The notes under the pieces are model-generated. The model was not told the origin of the DNA. It made no database searches and saw nothing but the letters and a program-made list of their open reading frames with translations. Positions 18,541 to 28,764 of a stretch of DNA of 31,338 nucleotides are shown here, piece by piece. Source of the DNA: Neocallimastix lanati (nom. inval.) (Eukaryota > Neocallimastigomycota > Neocallimastigomycetes > Neocallimastigales > Neocallimastigaceae); assembly GCA_016946835.1 (NCBI GenBank), contig JACVTC010000408.1, positions 1 through 31,338 of the forward strand. Direction: 5' to 3'. The translations under genes and the position numbers were made by a program. Each line of letters opens with the position of its first letter. Within the stretch, counting starts at the first letter, position 1.

Positions 18541-18890
18541 TTATTCTATACTTTTATCTTTATTTATTTACTTATCTATTTATTTTCATTCTTTTTTCTT
18601 TATTGTTATGTATTTATTATTATTATTATTATTTTATTATTTATTTCTATTTTTATTTTGTTATTATTTTTTTTTTTTATTTTCTTTATTTAAATTTTTA
18701 TTTTACTTTTACTTGTTTGTTTATTTATTTATTTATTTATTATTTATTTATATTGCTATTTTATATTTTTATTTTATTTTTGTTTATTTATTATTTTTAT
18801 TTTTATGTTATATTTTTATTTTTATTTTTATTTTCATTTTTTTTTATCCTTATCTTTTATTTGCTCTTTTTCAATATTTTGTTTAAAAAC
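18541..18890. repeat. Strand-asymmetric TTTATTT low-complexity tract
   Basis: About 350 bp of T-rich sequence on the plus strand (TTTATTT, TTATTA, T runs) with almost no A runs. Long Phe/Tyr/Ile/Leu reading frames here (for example 18603-18959) follow from this composition and are not genes. It lies directly downstream of the minus-strand gene at 18906-19863. Confidence 0.75.
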
Positions 18891-18905
18891 ATAACATCTA
18901 AAACT

Positions 18906-19863
18906 TCAGACTTTTTTCTTGTTGTTTTCTCTTTTTTTACCCTTTTTACCACTTTTTAACTTTAAATCTTTATCTTTATCGTTTTCCTTAGCTTTTTTCT
19001 CCTCTTCTTCTTCTTTTGCCATATCTTCAGCAACAAAATAGTTAAAATTGATGAGGTAAATAATAAACTACAATGTATAGAAATATGTAATACATATAAT
19101 ATTTTATATAAAAAAAATAATAATATATAATAATAATACAAGAAAAATTAAATAAATTAATAATTTATAATTTTTATAATTTATAATATATATAATATAA
19201 GTTTTAAAATAAATTATTATGGTTATACTATTTTATTCATTTTTTTTTTTTTTTATAAAAAGAAAAAAAAAAAAAAAAAATTATAAAGAAAATAGTTACA
19301 GTGACGATAAAGTGAACAGTAAACATTAATTTAAGATTTTTTTGTAAATACTCTTGAGAATAGACCATATTTTTTTGATTTGTATTTTCGATATAGTTTA
19401 AAAATTCTGTTTCTTCATCGTAAAGATGGCCTTTCAATTTTTGATATTCATTATAAGCTATACTTCTAGATACAAAATATGCAGCTGTATAATTTGCAAA
19501 ATTTAATTTACTTTTCTATCGATTATAATTTAATAATACATATATATATATAATATATAAATAAATAAGTAAGTAAATATAAATAGTATATAAAAAAATA
19601 TATTTATTGAAAAAAAAATATATTTTCATCTTCATTCATTTCACCACAATAATAACAGTAATAATAATAATATTGTATATACGACTATTATTATTACTAT
19701 TATTTAAAAGTGTTAGAGATAAAGAATAATTTGGATATAAATAAAATTAATATTTTGTTAAAAAAAAAAAAAATTAAATAATTAAATCAATTACAAAGAA
19801 TACTCCAACTAAAAGAAATACATAGGCTAATATATCAGTATAATTCTTCACCAAAGGGTTCAT
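18906..19863 (-). CDS. Three-exon small membrane protein with charged tail, possibly Asterix-like
   Basis: Three minus-strand exons join in phase 0: 19795-19863 (ATG, 23 codons), 19300-19515 (72 codons) and 18906-19067 (53 codons plus TGA). Donors are GTAATT and GTAACT; acceptors are GATAG and TTGTAG; introns are 279 and 232 bp. The predicted 148-residue protein has hydrophobic segments at about 9-23 (YVFLLVGVFF), 29-43 and 85-107 (LMFTVHFIVT joined to FIIYLINF). A Lys/Glu-rich cytosolic-type tail starts MAKEEEEEKKAK. Two membrane helices separated by KSK recall Asterix/UPF0139 of the ER PAT complex, but a loop of about 30 residues is extra. Gene structure is fairly convincing; the family is tentative. 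An upstream exon is possible. Confidence 0.5.
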
Positions 19864-20052
19864 ATTATGAGAGATAACATAAATATAAAAAATCTAAAAT
19901 AGATATATGTAAATTATTTAAATAAATAATTATATATAAGAGAAAGAAAGAAAAAAAAAATTAATTAATTTTAAAATAAAATTTTAGTAGCCATTGTTGC
20001 TATTACTTATTATTAAATAATAAATTGATAAAATAAGCATTATTTATTTTTA

Positions 20053-20083
<31 letters not shown>

Positions 20084-20107
20084 TTAAAACTTCTTATCTA
20101 TTCTTAC

Positions 20108-20176
20108 AAGTAATGCAACGGAGCTATCCACTGCAAAGTTTCTTAAAATTATTCTATATTTAAGTAAAAGATTCAT
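20108..20176 (-). other. Possible upstream exon ending at a strong donor site
   Basis: On the minus strand an ATG at 20176 opens 23 codons (MNLLLKYRIILRNFAVDSS...) and runs into GTAAGA at 20102-20107, a good splice donor in phase 0. The next acceptor, TTTTAG at about 19894, would lead in frame into the membrane-protein exon at 19863. The sequence is less AT-rich than its surroundings. It could be a 5' exon of that gene or a scrap of another. Confidence 0.25.
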
Positions 20177-20569
20177 CTTCAATGTTTTAAAAGTTCTTTT
20201 TCTTTTTTTTTTTTAAATTTTATTTTTGTTTAATAAGAAGAAAAAAGAAAAAAGAAAAAAGAAAAAGAAAAAAAAAAAAAAAAACTTATAAAAATAAATA
20301 ATTAAATAATTAAATAAACAATAATTAAATCTAATATTAAAAATAACATTTTATTTTATTTTATTTAATATTTTTTAATATTATTTAATAATTTTTAATT
20401 TATTTAGAAATGGTTACATTTTTGTAATGTGGCGTATTACAATAAATGACATTTTAAATTATTTAAAAATATGAATTATATGTAAATAAATAAACAGTGT
20501 GGAATAAAGATATTAATAAAAATTATATATTTTTACCAATGTGATACATGTATTTATTATTTATGAGAA

Positions 20570-20866
20570 ATGTATCCCTTAAATAATAAATAATAAATAA
20601 TTAATAATAAATAATAATAAAAAGGTATTTATTAATAAATAATAATAAAAAGAGTATTTATTAATAAATAATAAATAATAAATAATAAATAATTAAATAT
20701 TAATTATTAAATATTAAATAATAAATATTAAATAATAAATAATAAATAATAAATAATAAATAATAAATAATTAAATATTAATTATTAAATATTAAATATT
20801 AAATATTAAATAACAAATAATAAATAATAAATAATAAATAATAAATAATAAATAATAGAGAAAGAA
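20570..20866. repeat. AATAAATAAT microsatellite block
   Basis: Irregular runs of AAT/AAAT with embedded AAAAAGAGTATTTATTAATAA words. The same word occurs in reverse orientation in the 57-bp minisatellite at 30611-30840, so the two blocks share a source. No coding signal. From about 20870 to 21458 the DNA is unremarkable and AT-rich, with a weak GGCGTATTAC motif at about 20431 and TTTCGGAAAATGGC at about 21222 that recall the CGCCA-rich MITEs. Confidence 0.6.
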
Positions 20867-21458
20867 TTATTGTAAATGATTGTTATGGTGAAAAAGAAAG
20901 AGGTGTATTTATTATTGGTGGTGAAAATGTTAATAAATAATAAATTATATAATAATTAAATAAATAATAAATATTTAATTAAGAATTAAAATAATAATAT
21001 TTTCATTAATAATACAAATACTAATTTATAAAAAAATATAACTAAATGAAAAGGTCATTAAAAGTCTTAAAATATATGAGCAATTATACTGGTTATAAAA
21101 AAAAAAAAGAAAAAAAATATGCTGGTTAAAAAAGAAATATAAAAATATTTATAATTAAATACTATTAATTATTTTATTTTATTATTATTTTAATTCTTAT
21201 TAATTATATTTGTAATGTATTTCGGAAAATGGCTTGTAAAGTTTGTTATATAACGCCATATTATTTTAATAATTTTTATACATTTTAAATCAATCAATCA
21301 ATAAATCGATCAATAAATTATTAATTAATTAATAAGAAAATAAACAAATTAATAATAAATAAGTAAATAAATTAAAACAATTAATTAATTAATTAATTTA
21401 ATGATAAATAATTTAATAAATATTTAATAAATAAATAAATAAATAAATAAGTAAATGA

Positions 21459-21997
21459 TGTATGACATTCTTAATCTGTGAGACTATAAAAAGATGATTT
21501 TTTTTTTTTTTTATATTGATTAATATAAATTTTTATAATTGTAGAATATAAATAAAAGAATAAATTACAAAGGATTTAAAGTACAGATAAAATTAAATAT
21601 TTATATATTTAATTGTGGCTTCTAATTAATTTAAATATAATTTATACATTATCGGGAGAGTTGCATTTCGCCAAGTGGCGTAGTATTAAAATGTTGCATT
21701 TCCCCAAGTTGCTATTCGCCAGGTTGCATTTCGACAAGTAGAGTATTGATATAAATAAATGAATAAATAAATATTAATTCAAAATATTTTTTTTAAAATT
21801 GTTTATATGCGATATTAATAATATTTAATTTTATTTATTGATTTATTTATTTATTTAATAATTTTCAATTTGGCGAAATGCAATCTGGCGAAATGCAATT
21901 TGGCGAAATGCCCCACACCTTACATTATCATCTATTGAATATAATTATTTTTTTAAATCTTGGTTAGTATTTAACTTCATATTAATAAGGTTTGACA
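21459..21997 (-). mobile_element. Copia-type 3' LTR, split by a MITE
   Basis: On the minus strand it starts TGTCAAACC right after a purine tract (GAAGGGGGAGAA) that ends the copia coding remnant. It ends ATGTCATACA at 21459. Removing the 267-bp MITE and one 9-bp duplication leaves about 263 bp, a normal size for a copia LTR. The TGT...ACA termini are intact. The right boundary by the purine tract is firm; the 21459 end rests on the terminal motif. Confidence 0.6.
21654..21920. mobile_element. CGCCA-rich MITE with 9-bp target duplication (MULE type)
   Basis: The 267-bp insert is flanked by perfect TACATTATC at 21645-21653 and 21921-21929. It begins GGGAGAGTTGCATTTCGCC and ends GGCGAAATGCCCCACACCT, imperfect terminal inverted repeats sharing GCATTTCGCCAA. 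Each end is a small tandem array of a roughly 15-bp TTGCATTTCGCCAAA word; the middle is AT-rich. A 9-bp duplication is the hallmark of Mutator-like elements, and two decayed MULE transposases lie within 6 kb. It sits inside the copia LTR, so it is younger. Confidence 0.85.
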
Positions 21998-21999
21998 TT

Positions 22000-22395
22000 C
22001 TCCCCCTTCAGAAATAAAATTTTTTTTTTTTTATTTTTTATATAAATTTTGATTTGTAAAATTAAATATTTTCTTTCTATTTAAAGTTTTTTTGATGAAT
22101 GGATCGGCCATCATATCATTTGTATTGATATATTTTAATTGGACGTTTTTAACTTTTATTTATTTAATATAAATATTTTCATTATTGAAATGGTAATCAT
22201 CACTAATATGTCTAAAAACTATGGATTAAAATGGCCTACTTCAATACTACTTTTACTTATTTTATTAGCTGTATCTATGTCTATATGTCTATAATTTCTG
22301 TTTTTTTTTTTAAAAATAGTTCATAAAGTAGTTTTTTTTTTTAATTTTTGTAATACTTTCTTAATAAATTCTGTAGTACTTAAATATTCAGCTTC
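22000..22395 (-). pseudogene. Decayed copia RNase H end
   Basis: Broken minus-strand frames carry copia signatures: EAEYLSTTEF (the EAEY of RNase H, near 22395), RHIDID (HIDI motif), YINTNDMMADPF (copia Y-T-D-M-AD block) and a terminal EGGECQ just before the purine tract. Several stops and A-run frame slips lie between them, so it is a dead copy. Nothing upstream (22396-22950) shows reverse transcriptase or integrase, so only the last 130 or so codons survive. Confidence 0.8.
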
Positions 22396-23155
22396 ATATT
22401 ATTATTAAAATTAATATTAGAGTATTGTTATTGAATTTAATATTATTAAAATTATTATTAACCCCTAACTAATATTCTTAATTGACAACATTAGATTTTA
22501 TAAATACAAAATTTTGAGTTAGAACTAGTAATACTTTATATATATTTTTAAATTATTATTAAGTCAATATTAAAATAACGAATGTTTTAAAATGCAATGA
22601 ACAGAATATTATTATATTGATTATTAAACAAACATTATTCTAATTATAAAATAAAAAAATATCTTATTTTAAGATAAAAAACTTATTATTTATTCTATAT
22701 TCTTTATTCTTTATTATTAATATATTAATTTTTTATTGTTTTTTATTATTAATTTATTAATTATTATCTTTTTTATATTGTATTTTTTTGTTATTGTTTA
22801 TTCATTTATTTTTTAATTTTTACATATTTACTATTTTTTTATTTATTTATTTATTTATGTAAATATGCAACGAGACTAAATGTAACACTTTTTTATTTTA
22901 AAAATTTAAACTAACCCAATTCAATAATAATTAGGTTAGGTTAAATTTTGAATTAATCTAATCCGGAGGTGCTGCGTTTCGGAGCGTGGCTTATAAATAG
23001 AATTTAATTAATTTAACGCCCCACATTTAATTATTTTTTAATAAATATAAATAAATAAATAAATAAATAATAAATAAATAATAAATAAATAATAAATAAA
23101 AAAAAAGATAAAAAACTAAATAAATAAATTATAAAAAATTAAATATATTTTATTT
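22396..23155. other. AT-rich DNA with a degenerate MITE scrap
   Basis: No gene is visible. At 22962-23025 a GC-richer piece, GGAGGTGCTGCGTTTCGGAG to ACGCCCCACA, resembles the ends of the CGCCA MITEs and is probably a worn or short relative. An AAAT microsatellite lies at about 23046-23098. Confidence 0.5.
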
Positions 23156-23156
23156 T

Positions 23157-23669
23157 TGGGGGAGGTTGCATTACGCCAATTTTCACGTGATGTATATAAA
23201 TATGTGGCTATAGCTATATTATGCTATATAATATTGGGTGTGGGGCATTTCGCCAAATTGCATTTCGCCAGATTGCATTTCGCCAATTTTTTTGAAAGCA
23301 TGTGGCGTATTAAAAAAATGTGGCATTTCGCCAAATTGCAATTCGCCAAGTTGCATTTCGCCAAATTGAAAATTATTAAATAAATAAATAAATCAATAAA
23401 TAAAATTAAATATTATTAATATCGCATAAAAACAATTTTAAAAAAAATATATTTTGAATTAATATTTATTTATTTATTCATTTATTTATATCAATACTCT
23501 ACTTGTTGAAATGCAACCTGGCGAAAAGCAACTTGGGGAAATGCAACTTGGGGAAATGCAACTCTCCCAACTTGGCGAAATGCAACTTGGCGAAATGCCA
23601 CATTTTTTAATACGCCACATGCTTTCAAAAAAATTGGCGAAATGCAATTTGGCGAAATGCCCCACACCC
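23157..23669. mobile_element. Nested, inverted CGCCA-rich MITE cluster
   Basis: GGGTGTGGGGCATTTCGCC at 23236 is mirrored by its reverse complement ending at 23669, giving arms of about 100 bp that share AAAGCATGTGGCGTATTAAA. Inside, 23238-23569 is a reverse-orientation copy of the 21654-21920 MITE with an extra segment near its left end, and it ends GCAACTCTCCC. A further end-like piece GGGGGAGGTTGCATTACGCC lies at 23157. I found no clean 9-bp duplication around the cluster, so it is nested or rearranged. The reading frame at 23156-23383 is repeat-derived. Confidence 0.75.
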
Positions 23670-23986
23670 GCTATTAATTATTAAGTGAATAATTAAATAA
23701 ATCATATAATGGTTAGATTTTATGATTTTAATTCTTTTATTTAAATGCTATTAATAAAAAAATTATATAAAAATATAAATGCTATTAATAATAATTCTTT
23801 TATTTAAATATTATTAAAAAAAAAATAATTATAATGATAAAATTATTAATTATAGAGACGCATTTGAATATTTATTTAAACTGTATAAATTTATTAAGCT
23901 TTATAAATTAAATTTTTGAATGAAAGAATTATTATTATTTCGTTTGGTTATTCCTCATTTCTTAATTATTTATTATAAAATAATAT

Positions 23987-25025
23987 TTATAATATATTAT
24001 TTAAATCAGTTAAACAATCAAACCACAAATTAATAGTATTATTTCTATCCCATTTAGCATTAATTAACTTGGCTTCAATATTTTTGTAGCGTTCAATTAA
24101 GACACTGATTTCATTAGTTTTATTTATTGCTCTTTTTTTTTTATTTTCCAAATTCCTCTTATTTTTCTTTGATAATCATAATATGGTAAATGTTCAAGTT
24201 CATTTAATTTATCTATTAATTCATAATAAGATGGTTTGGTTGGAAATAAATTATTTAAATAACTATTGAGTGATTCTGCAATTATAATATTATTGTTACA
24301 CGTATTAGCATTTTTTTTTTTTTTAATTTTTTAAATAATATTTTATATGTTTCTTGTTCTTTATTTTTTAATATTGCAAAAGAAGTAGTGTAAAAACTAT
24401 CTAATTCTTTAGCGTAAGTTCTTGTAATAAATATTTGATAACTAAATTTAGGGGCAATAAAAAATGTACCATCAACAAATATATCATCATTATATTCTAA
24501 ATAATTTTACTTGAAAAAGGGATTGAAAAATTATTAAATTAGTATTTTTTGAATATAATAAAATTTTCATCTCGCTTTGTTTTATAATATTTAGATTTAT
24601 TTAGGAATTTCAGTAAATGTTGTTAAATTGGATGGTAGTTTTTTATTTAAATTTCTTGATATTTGGGATTTAATTGAATTATATTCTGGACATATAAATC
24701 TCATTTCTTTAGAAATTTTATTATATAGAGGTTTTATTTTTATACCAAAAGAAATTGAACATTTTTCAATTCCATTTTTAATTTTATGTTTCATTATAGA
24801 TAGAGATACATCGTATTCTTTTTTAGGATAATTATGTGAACTATCATATTTTAAGATTTCTTTCTTATCATTTAAAATAATAAAAGATTTACATTTATTT
24901 CGGTACATAAACTTTGGAATTATCTTTTCTTATATATGAAAAATTAAATTTATATTTTTTATTAATAATAATTTTTTTTTTCCTTTGTTAGACTCACTTA
25001 CATCAATAATTAGATTATCTTTCAT
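23987..25025 (-). pseudogene. FLYWCH/MULE transposase remnant, copy 1
   Basis: From ATG at 25025 on the minus strand, a FLYWCH-type zinc-binding start is recognisable (YKFNFSYIRKDNSKVY, then CKSFIILNDKKEILKYDSSHN after a frame slip). An open stretch at 24597-24908 follows. Then comes the MULE catalytic segment with the first Asp, FVDGTFFIAPKFSYQIF (Asp codon 24471-24473). Next, without the second Asp or the Glu region, is a C-terminal part NNNIIIAESLNSYLNNLF...KPSYYELIDKL. An internal deletion and several frame slips show it is dead. At 1039 bp it is about half a normal transposase gene. Confidence 0.8.
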
Positions 25026-25136
25026 TTCTCTATTTTTATAAATATTATAATTAAAATTTTTATATTAATTATTCAATATTATTCTTAATACTAATTTTGA
25101 AAAATTAGTTTTTCAATTATTTGTAAAGAAAAAAAA

Positions 25137-26106
25137 AATAAATAAATAAAGAATGCAATAATATAAGTACAAGTACACAAAATAAAATAAAATAAAATAA
25201 AATAAAATAAAATAAAATAAAATAAAATAAAATAAAATAAATAGTAGAAATATAAATATAAAGTACAGATTGAATAAAATAAAATAAAATAAAATAAAAT
25301 AAAATAAAATAAAATAAAATAAATAGTAGAAATATAAATATAAAGTACAGATTGAATAAAATAAAATAAAATAAAATAAAATAAAATAAAATAAAATAAA
25401 ATAAATAGTAGAATATTAAATATAAAGTACAGATTGAATAAAATAAAATAAAATAAATAGTAGAATATTAAATATAAAGTACAGATTGAATAAAATAAAA
25501 TAAAATAAAACAAATATTAGAATATGAATATAAAGTACAGATTGAATAAAATAAAATAAAACAAATAGTAGAATATGAATATAAAGTACAGATTGAATAA
25601 AATAAAATAAAACAAATAGTAGAATATGAATATAAAGTACAGATTGAATAAAATAAAATAAAATAAAATAAAATAAAATAAAATAAAATAAAATAAAATA
25701 AAATAAAATAAAATAAAATAAAATAAAATAAAATAAATATTGAATGTAATAATATAAAAGTTCAAGTATATAAAATAAAATAAAAATAAAATAAAATAAA
25801 ATAAAATAAAATAAAATAAAATAAAATAAAATAAAATAAAATAAAATAAAATAAAATAAAATAAAATAAAATAAAATAAAATAAAATAAATAGTAGAATA
25901 TGAATATAAAGTACAGATTGAATAAAATAAAATAAAATAAAACAAATATTAGAATATGAATATAAAGTACAGATTGAATAAAATAAAATAAAATAAAATA
26001 AATAGTAGAATATGAATATAAAGTACAGATTAAATAAAATAAAATAAAATAAATATTGAATGTAATAATAAAAAAGTACAAGTACATAAAATAAAATAAA
26101 ATAAAT
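25137..26106. repeat. AAAAT pentamer array with interspersed core units (left arm)
   Basis: Perfect AATAA/AAAAT pentamer runs are broken about ten times by a core of roughly 35 bp containing AAAGTACAGATTGAATA next to TAGTAGAATATGAATAT. Unit lengths vary through pentamer number. Large Phe/Ile/Leu/Tyr reading frames on the minus strand (25091-26087) are a consequence of period five and are not genes. The right arm at 26347-26776 has the same units in the opposite orientation. Confidence 0.9.
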
Positions 26107-26346
26107 ATTTATTATTATTTTTATTAAAGATTATTAAAGACATTTCATTTTTAAAAATAAAATGTTTTATTTAATTATATATGTTAGAAAGCAAAAAAAT
26201 CATTTATATTTAGTGAAATTATTAACAATAATATTATTTTATATATTAAATTACATCATCAATTGAATACAATAAAAATGTAAAAAATTTTCATTTCTAA
26301 AACAATGATCGATCTGTAATATTCTTTAATAAAAAATAATATTAGA
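26107..26346. other. Spacer between inverted pentamer arrays
   Basis: No gene is seen. Its outer edges are themselves inverted: ATTTTTATTAAAGATTATTA at about 26117 pairs with TTCTTTAATAAAAAATAAT at about 26322. The symmetry therefore extends past the arrays into the spacer, as expected for an inverted duplication. Confidence 0.5.
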
Positions 26347-26776
26347 TATTTATTTTATTTTATTTTATTTTATTTTATTCAATCTGTACTTTTTATTCAT
26401 ATTCTACTATTTATTTTATTTTATTTTATTTTATTTTATTTTATTTTATTTTATTTTATTCAATCTGTACTTTATATTCATATTTCAACTATTTATTTTA
26501 TTTTATTTTATTTTATTCAATCTGTACTTTATATTCATATTTCTACTATTTATTTTATTTTATTTTATTTTATTCAATCTGTACTTTATATTCATATTCT
26601 ACTATTTATTTTATTTTATTTTATTTTATTTTATTTTATTTTATTTTATTTTTATTTTATTTTATTTTATATACTTGAACTTTTATATTATTACATTCAA
26701 TATTTATTTTATTTTATTTTATTCAATCTGTACTTTATATTCATATTCTATTAATTTTATTTTATTTTATATACTT
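26347..26776. repeat. Pentamer array, inverted (right arm)
   Basis: TTTTATTTTATT runs with cores TTCAATCTGTACTTTATATTC and TACTATTTATTTT, the reverse complement of the left array. It has five core units and is shorter than the left arm. The reading frame at 26675-26890 is repeat-derived. Confidence 0.9.
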
Positions 26777-26893
26777 ACTATTTCTTTATTTATTTATTTG
26801 TTTGTTTATTTATTTATACATTTATTTTTTTTACATAAAATTGTATTAAAATTTTTTATGGCGTTAACAAAAAATTTTACAAGTCATTAAAAA

Positions 26894-26947
26894 TAAATGG
26901 CGTATTGAAAATTTGTATTATAAAAATTGGCGAAATGAACCACATTC
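26894..26947. mobile_element. Worn CGCCA MITE remnant
   Basis: AAATGGCGTATTGAAA and ATTGGCGAAATGAACCACATT resemble the TGGCGTATTAAA and TTGGCGAAATGCCCCACA words of the MITEs at 21654 and 23236. It is about 54 bp, too short to define ends. Confidence 0.5.
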
Positions 26948-27119
26948 TTATTTTTGAAATAGGTGAAACTAATAATAGAAAAGAATAAATTATTATAATA
27001 TATATACATATATAATACATATATATATATATATATTTTTCAAAAACAAAAAAAGGATAATTCAAGAGTATATAGATATATTGAATATATAAAAAATCAA
27101 ATAAATGTATATTTTTCAT

Positions 27120-27975
27120 TATTTATTTTAAATGAAGGAGATACTAAAAAAACAAAAGTTTATGTAATCATCTAAAAAAAAAAAAAAAAAAAAAAAAAGA
27201 ATTTGATGTATCTCTATCAATAGCAAAATATAAATTTAAAGAAGAAATTAAAAAAAAAAAAAGGGATCAATTCCTTTTGATATAAAAAGGAAAACTTAGA
27301 TTTAATAAATAAAGTTTCATAAGAAATGGTATTTATATGTCCTGAAAGTAAAGCAATTAAATTCCAAATTATCAAGAAATATAAATAAGTAACTACCTCA
27401 TGATATAAAAACTTTTTGATGAAAATTCACGATGAATCAAAATATTATAAAACAAAAATGAGATGAAAGCTTTGTGATCTTCAAAAAATTCAAAATGTAA
27501 TAATTTTTCAATGTCAATCTCCATTTCAAGCTGAATTATTTTCGAAATATAATGATATGTTTGCAGAGCAAACAACTAATAAAAAAAAGAGCAAACAACT
27601 AATAAAATATTATTAGAAGAAATTAAAAAAAAAAAAAAAAAATTCAAGTTAATATGATAATATTTTGAAAGCACAATAAATTTTTTTTCATTGTGATTTT
27701 GAAATAGAGATTAGCTAATGCTACGGAAGGAACTTTTCCTAGTATAAATATTAAATATTGTGATTTTCACTATGAAAGTGTATATAATTGAATTTATTTT
27801 TTTGAATTTTTATATTTTATTGAAAAAACTTATTTGAAAAGCTATAAAATCGAATATAGAATTTATTACAATAATTTATAACATATAACAAATAATGCTT
27901 TAAAAAAATTTTTTTTTTTTTTTTTAAATAATTACTTAGAAGAATTTATTTTTAGAAAAGCCAACTTTTATTTTT
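27120..27975 (+). pseudogene. FLYWCH/MULE transposase remnant, copy 2
   Basis: Plus-strand fragments match copy 1 in order: DTKKTKVYV, FDVSLSIAKYKFKEEI, FICPESKAIKFQI, ESKYYKTK, then a SPFQAELFSKYND block. Unlike copy 1 it keeps a later segment, CDFEI followed by ATEGTFPSINIKYCDFHYES, which looks like the second catalytic Asp region of MULE transposases. Many frameshifts and long A/T runs interrupt it. It has opposite orientation to copy 1 and lies across the inverted pentamer arrays, so the two look like arms of one inverted duplication or two neighbouring insertions. Confidence 0.7.
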
Positions 27976-27998
27976 TTTATGAATTAATATCAATATTA

Positions 27999-28000
<2 letters not shown>

Positions 28001-28029
<29 letters not shown>

Positions 28030-28034
28030 AAGAA
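28001..28034 (+). repeat. AAG trinucleotide microsatellite
   Basis: About eleven AAG/GAA units. A reverse-orientation counterpart (TTC)n sits at about 29698-29716. Confidence 0.9.
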
Positions 28035-28248
28035 TCCTTATCTTATAATAATGAATATGAGAGGAAAATTGAAGGTGTTTGTTTATATATATATATATTT
28101 TCTTTTCTTAATAATAATTATTAATAATCTAAATTCTTCTAATCATAGGAAATGGGTAAAAAAAAAAAATTGTTTTTCTGACCTGACCAAACAAATCATG
28201 GAATATTTGTTGTATGCTCTATTCTTGATGGAAACGGTTAATTTCCTT

Positions 28249-28392
28249 AACTCGAACATACCTACTATTGTTATTTTAGAAGTCTTTAACTCGAACATAC
28301 CTACTATAGTTATTTTAGAAGTCCTTAACTCGAACATACCTACTATTGTTATTTTAGAAGTCCTTAATTCGAACATACCTACTATATTTTAG
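28249..28392. repeat. 39-bp minisatellite
   Basis: Four units starting AACTCGAACATACCTAC begin at 28249, 28288, 28327 and 28366; the last is partial. The period of 39 is a multiple of three, so both strands stay open (plus 28051-28392, minus 28143-28376) and give a 13-residue protein repeat. I see no domain upstream and do not call either frame a gene. The DNA before it (28140-28248) is less AT-rich and may be an old coding scrap. Confidence 0.9.
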
Positions 28393-28422
28393 AAAATCAA
28401 AGAACACTGTTTGTCAGTAGGT

Positions 28423-28474
28423 GTTAGGAAAATCATGATATTTTACTTTGATGCTTGATTATGATTTTCCTAAC
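28423..28474. repeat. Perfect 14-bp inverted repeat
   Basis: GTTAGGAAAATCAT (28423-28436) and ATGATTTTCCTAAC (28461-28474) are exact reverse complements with a 24-base loop. GTTAGGAAAATC-like words are common at copia LTR ends, so this may be part of a worn LTR next to the scrap at 28517-28624. Confidence 0.6.
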
Positions 28475-28516
28475 TCATACTAACAAAGTAAAACGTAAAA
28501 AAAAAATAAAAAATAA

Positions 28517-28624
28517 CTAGGTACTAACCCCTCCCCTCTTCTGAAGGAGAAGATCATCCTTCAACTGTGAAGGTAACTGACGATCCACAATTCTCCTTCG
28601 ATTTAAAGCTTTGCGGGCTCTACA
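28517..28624 (-). pseudogene. Short coding scrap next to a purine-rich tract
   Basis: After an in-frame TAG (or an AATAG splice acceptor) the minus strand reads 35 residues including ALNRRRIVDRQLPSQLKDD and ends at TAG 28517-28519. The DNA is much less AT-rich than its neighbours, and the residue mix looks like real protein. The frame finishes in GAAGAGGGGAGGGG, like a polypurine tract. A retroelement 3' coding end is plausible; I do not recognise the family. Confidence 0.35.
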
Positions 28625-28764
28625 CTATTCTAAAATAAAGATCAACTATATATATTCTAAAAGCAATGTGATCATTTTATATATAGTTAATATAGTTGAT
28701 ATAGTTGCATATATGCTGTTCTATCCATATTATTTTATTATTTTAATTATATTAATTAATTTAA

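Noticed and set aside
18603-18959. Long hydrophobic plus-strand frames
   Set aside because: They consist almost only of Phe, Tyr, Ile and Leu from T-rich low-complexity DNA.
24628-24831. Plus-strand frame of 67 codons
   Set aside because: It is antisense to the FLYWCH/MULE transposase remnant, which has recognisable motifs on the minus strand.
25091-26087. Minus-strand frames of 140-223 codons
   Set aside because: They arise from the AAAAT pentamer array, which stays open by its period and lacks any domain.
28560-28600. Hammerhead ribozyme
   Set aside because: CTGACGA matches one conserved strand, but no partner GAAA and cleavage-site helix could be placed nearby.
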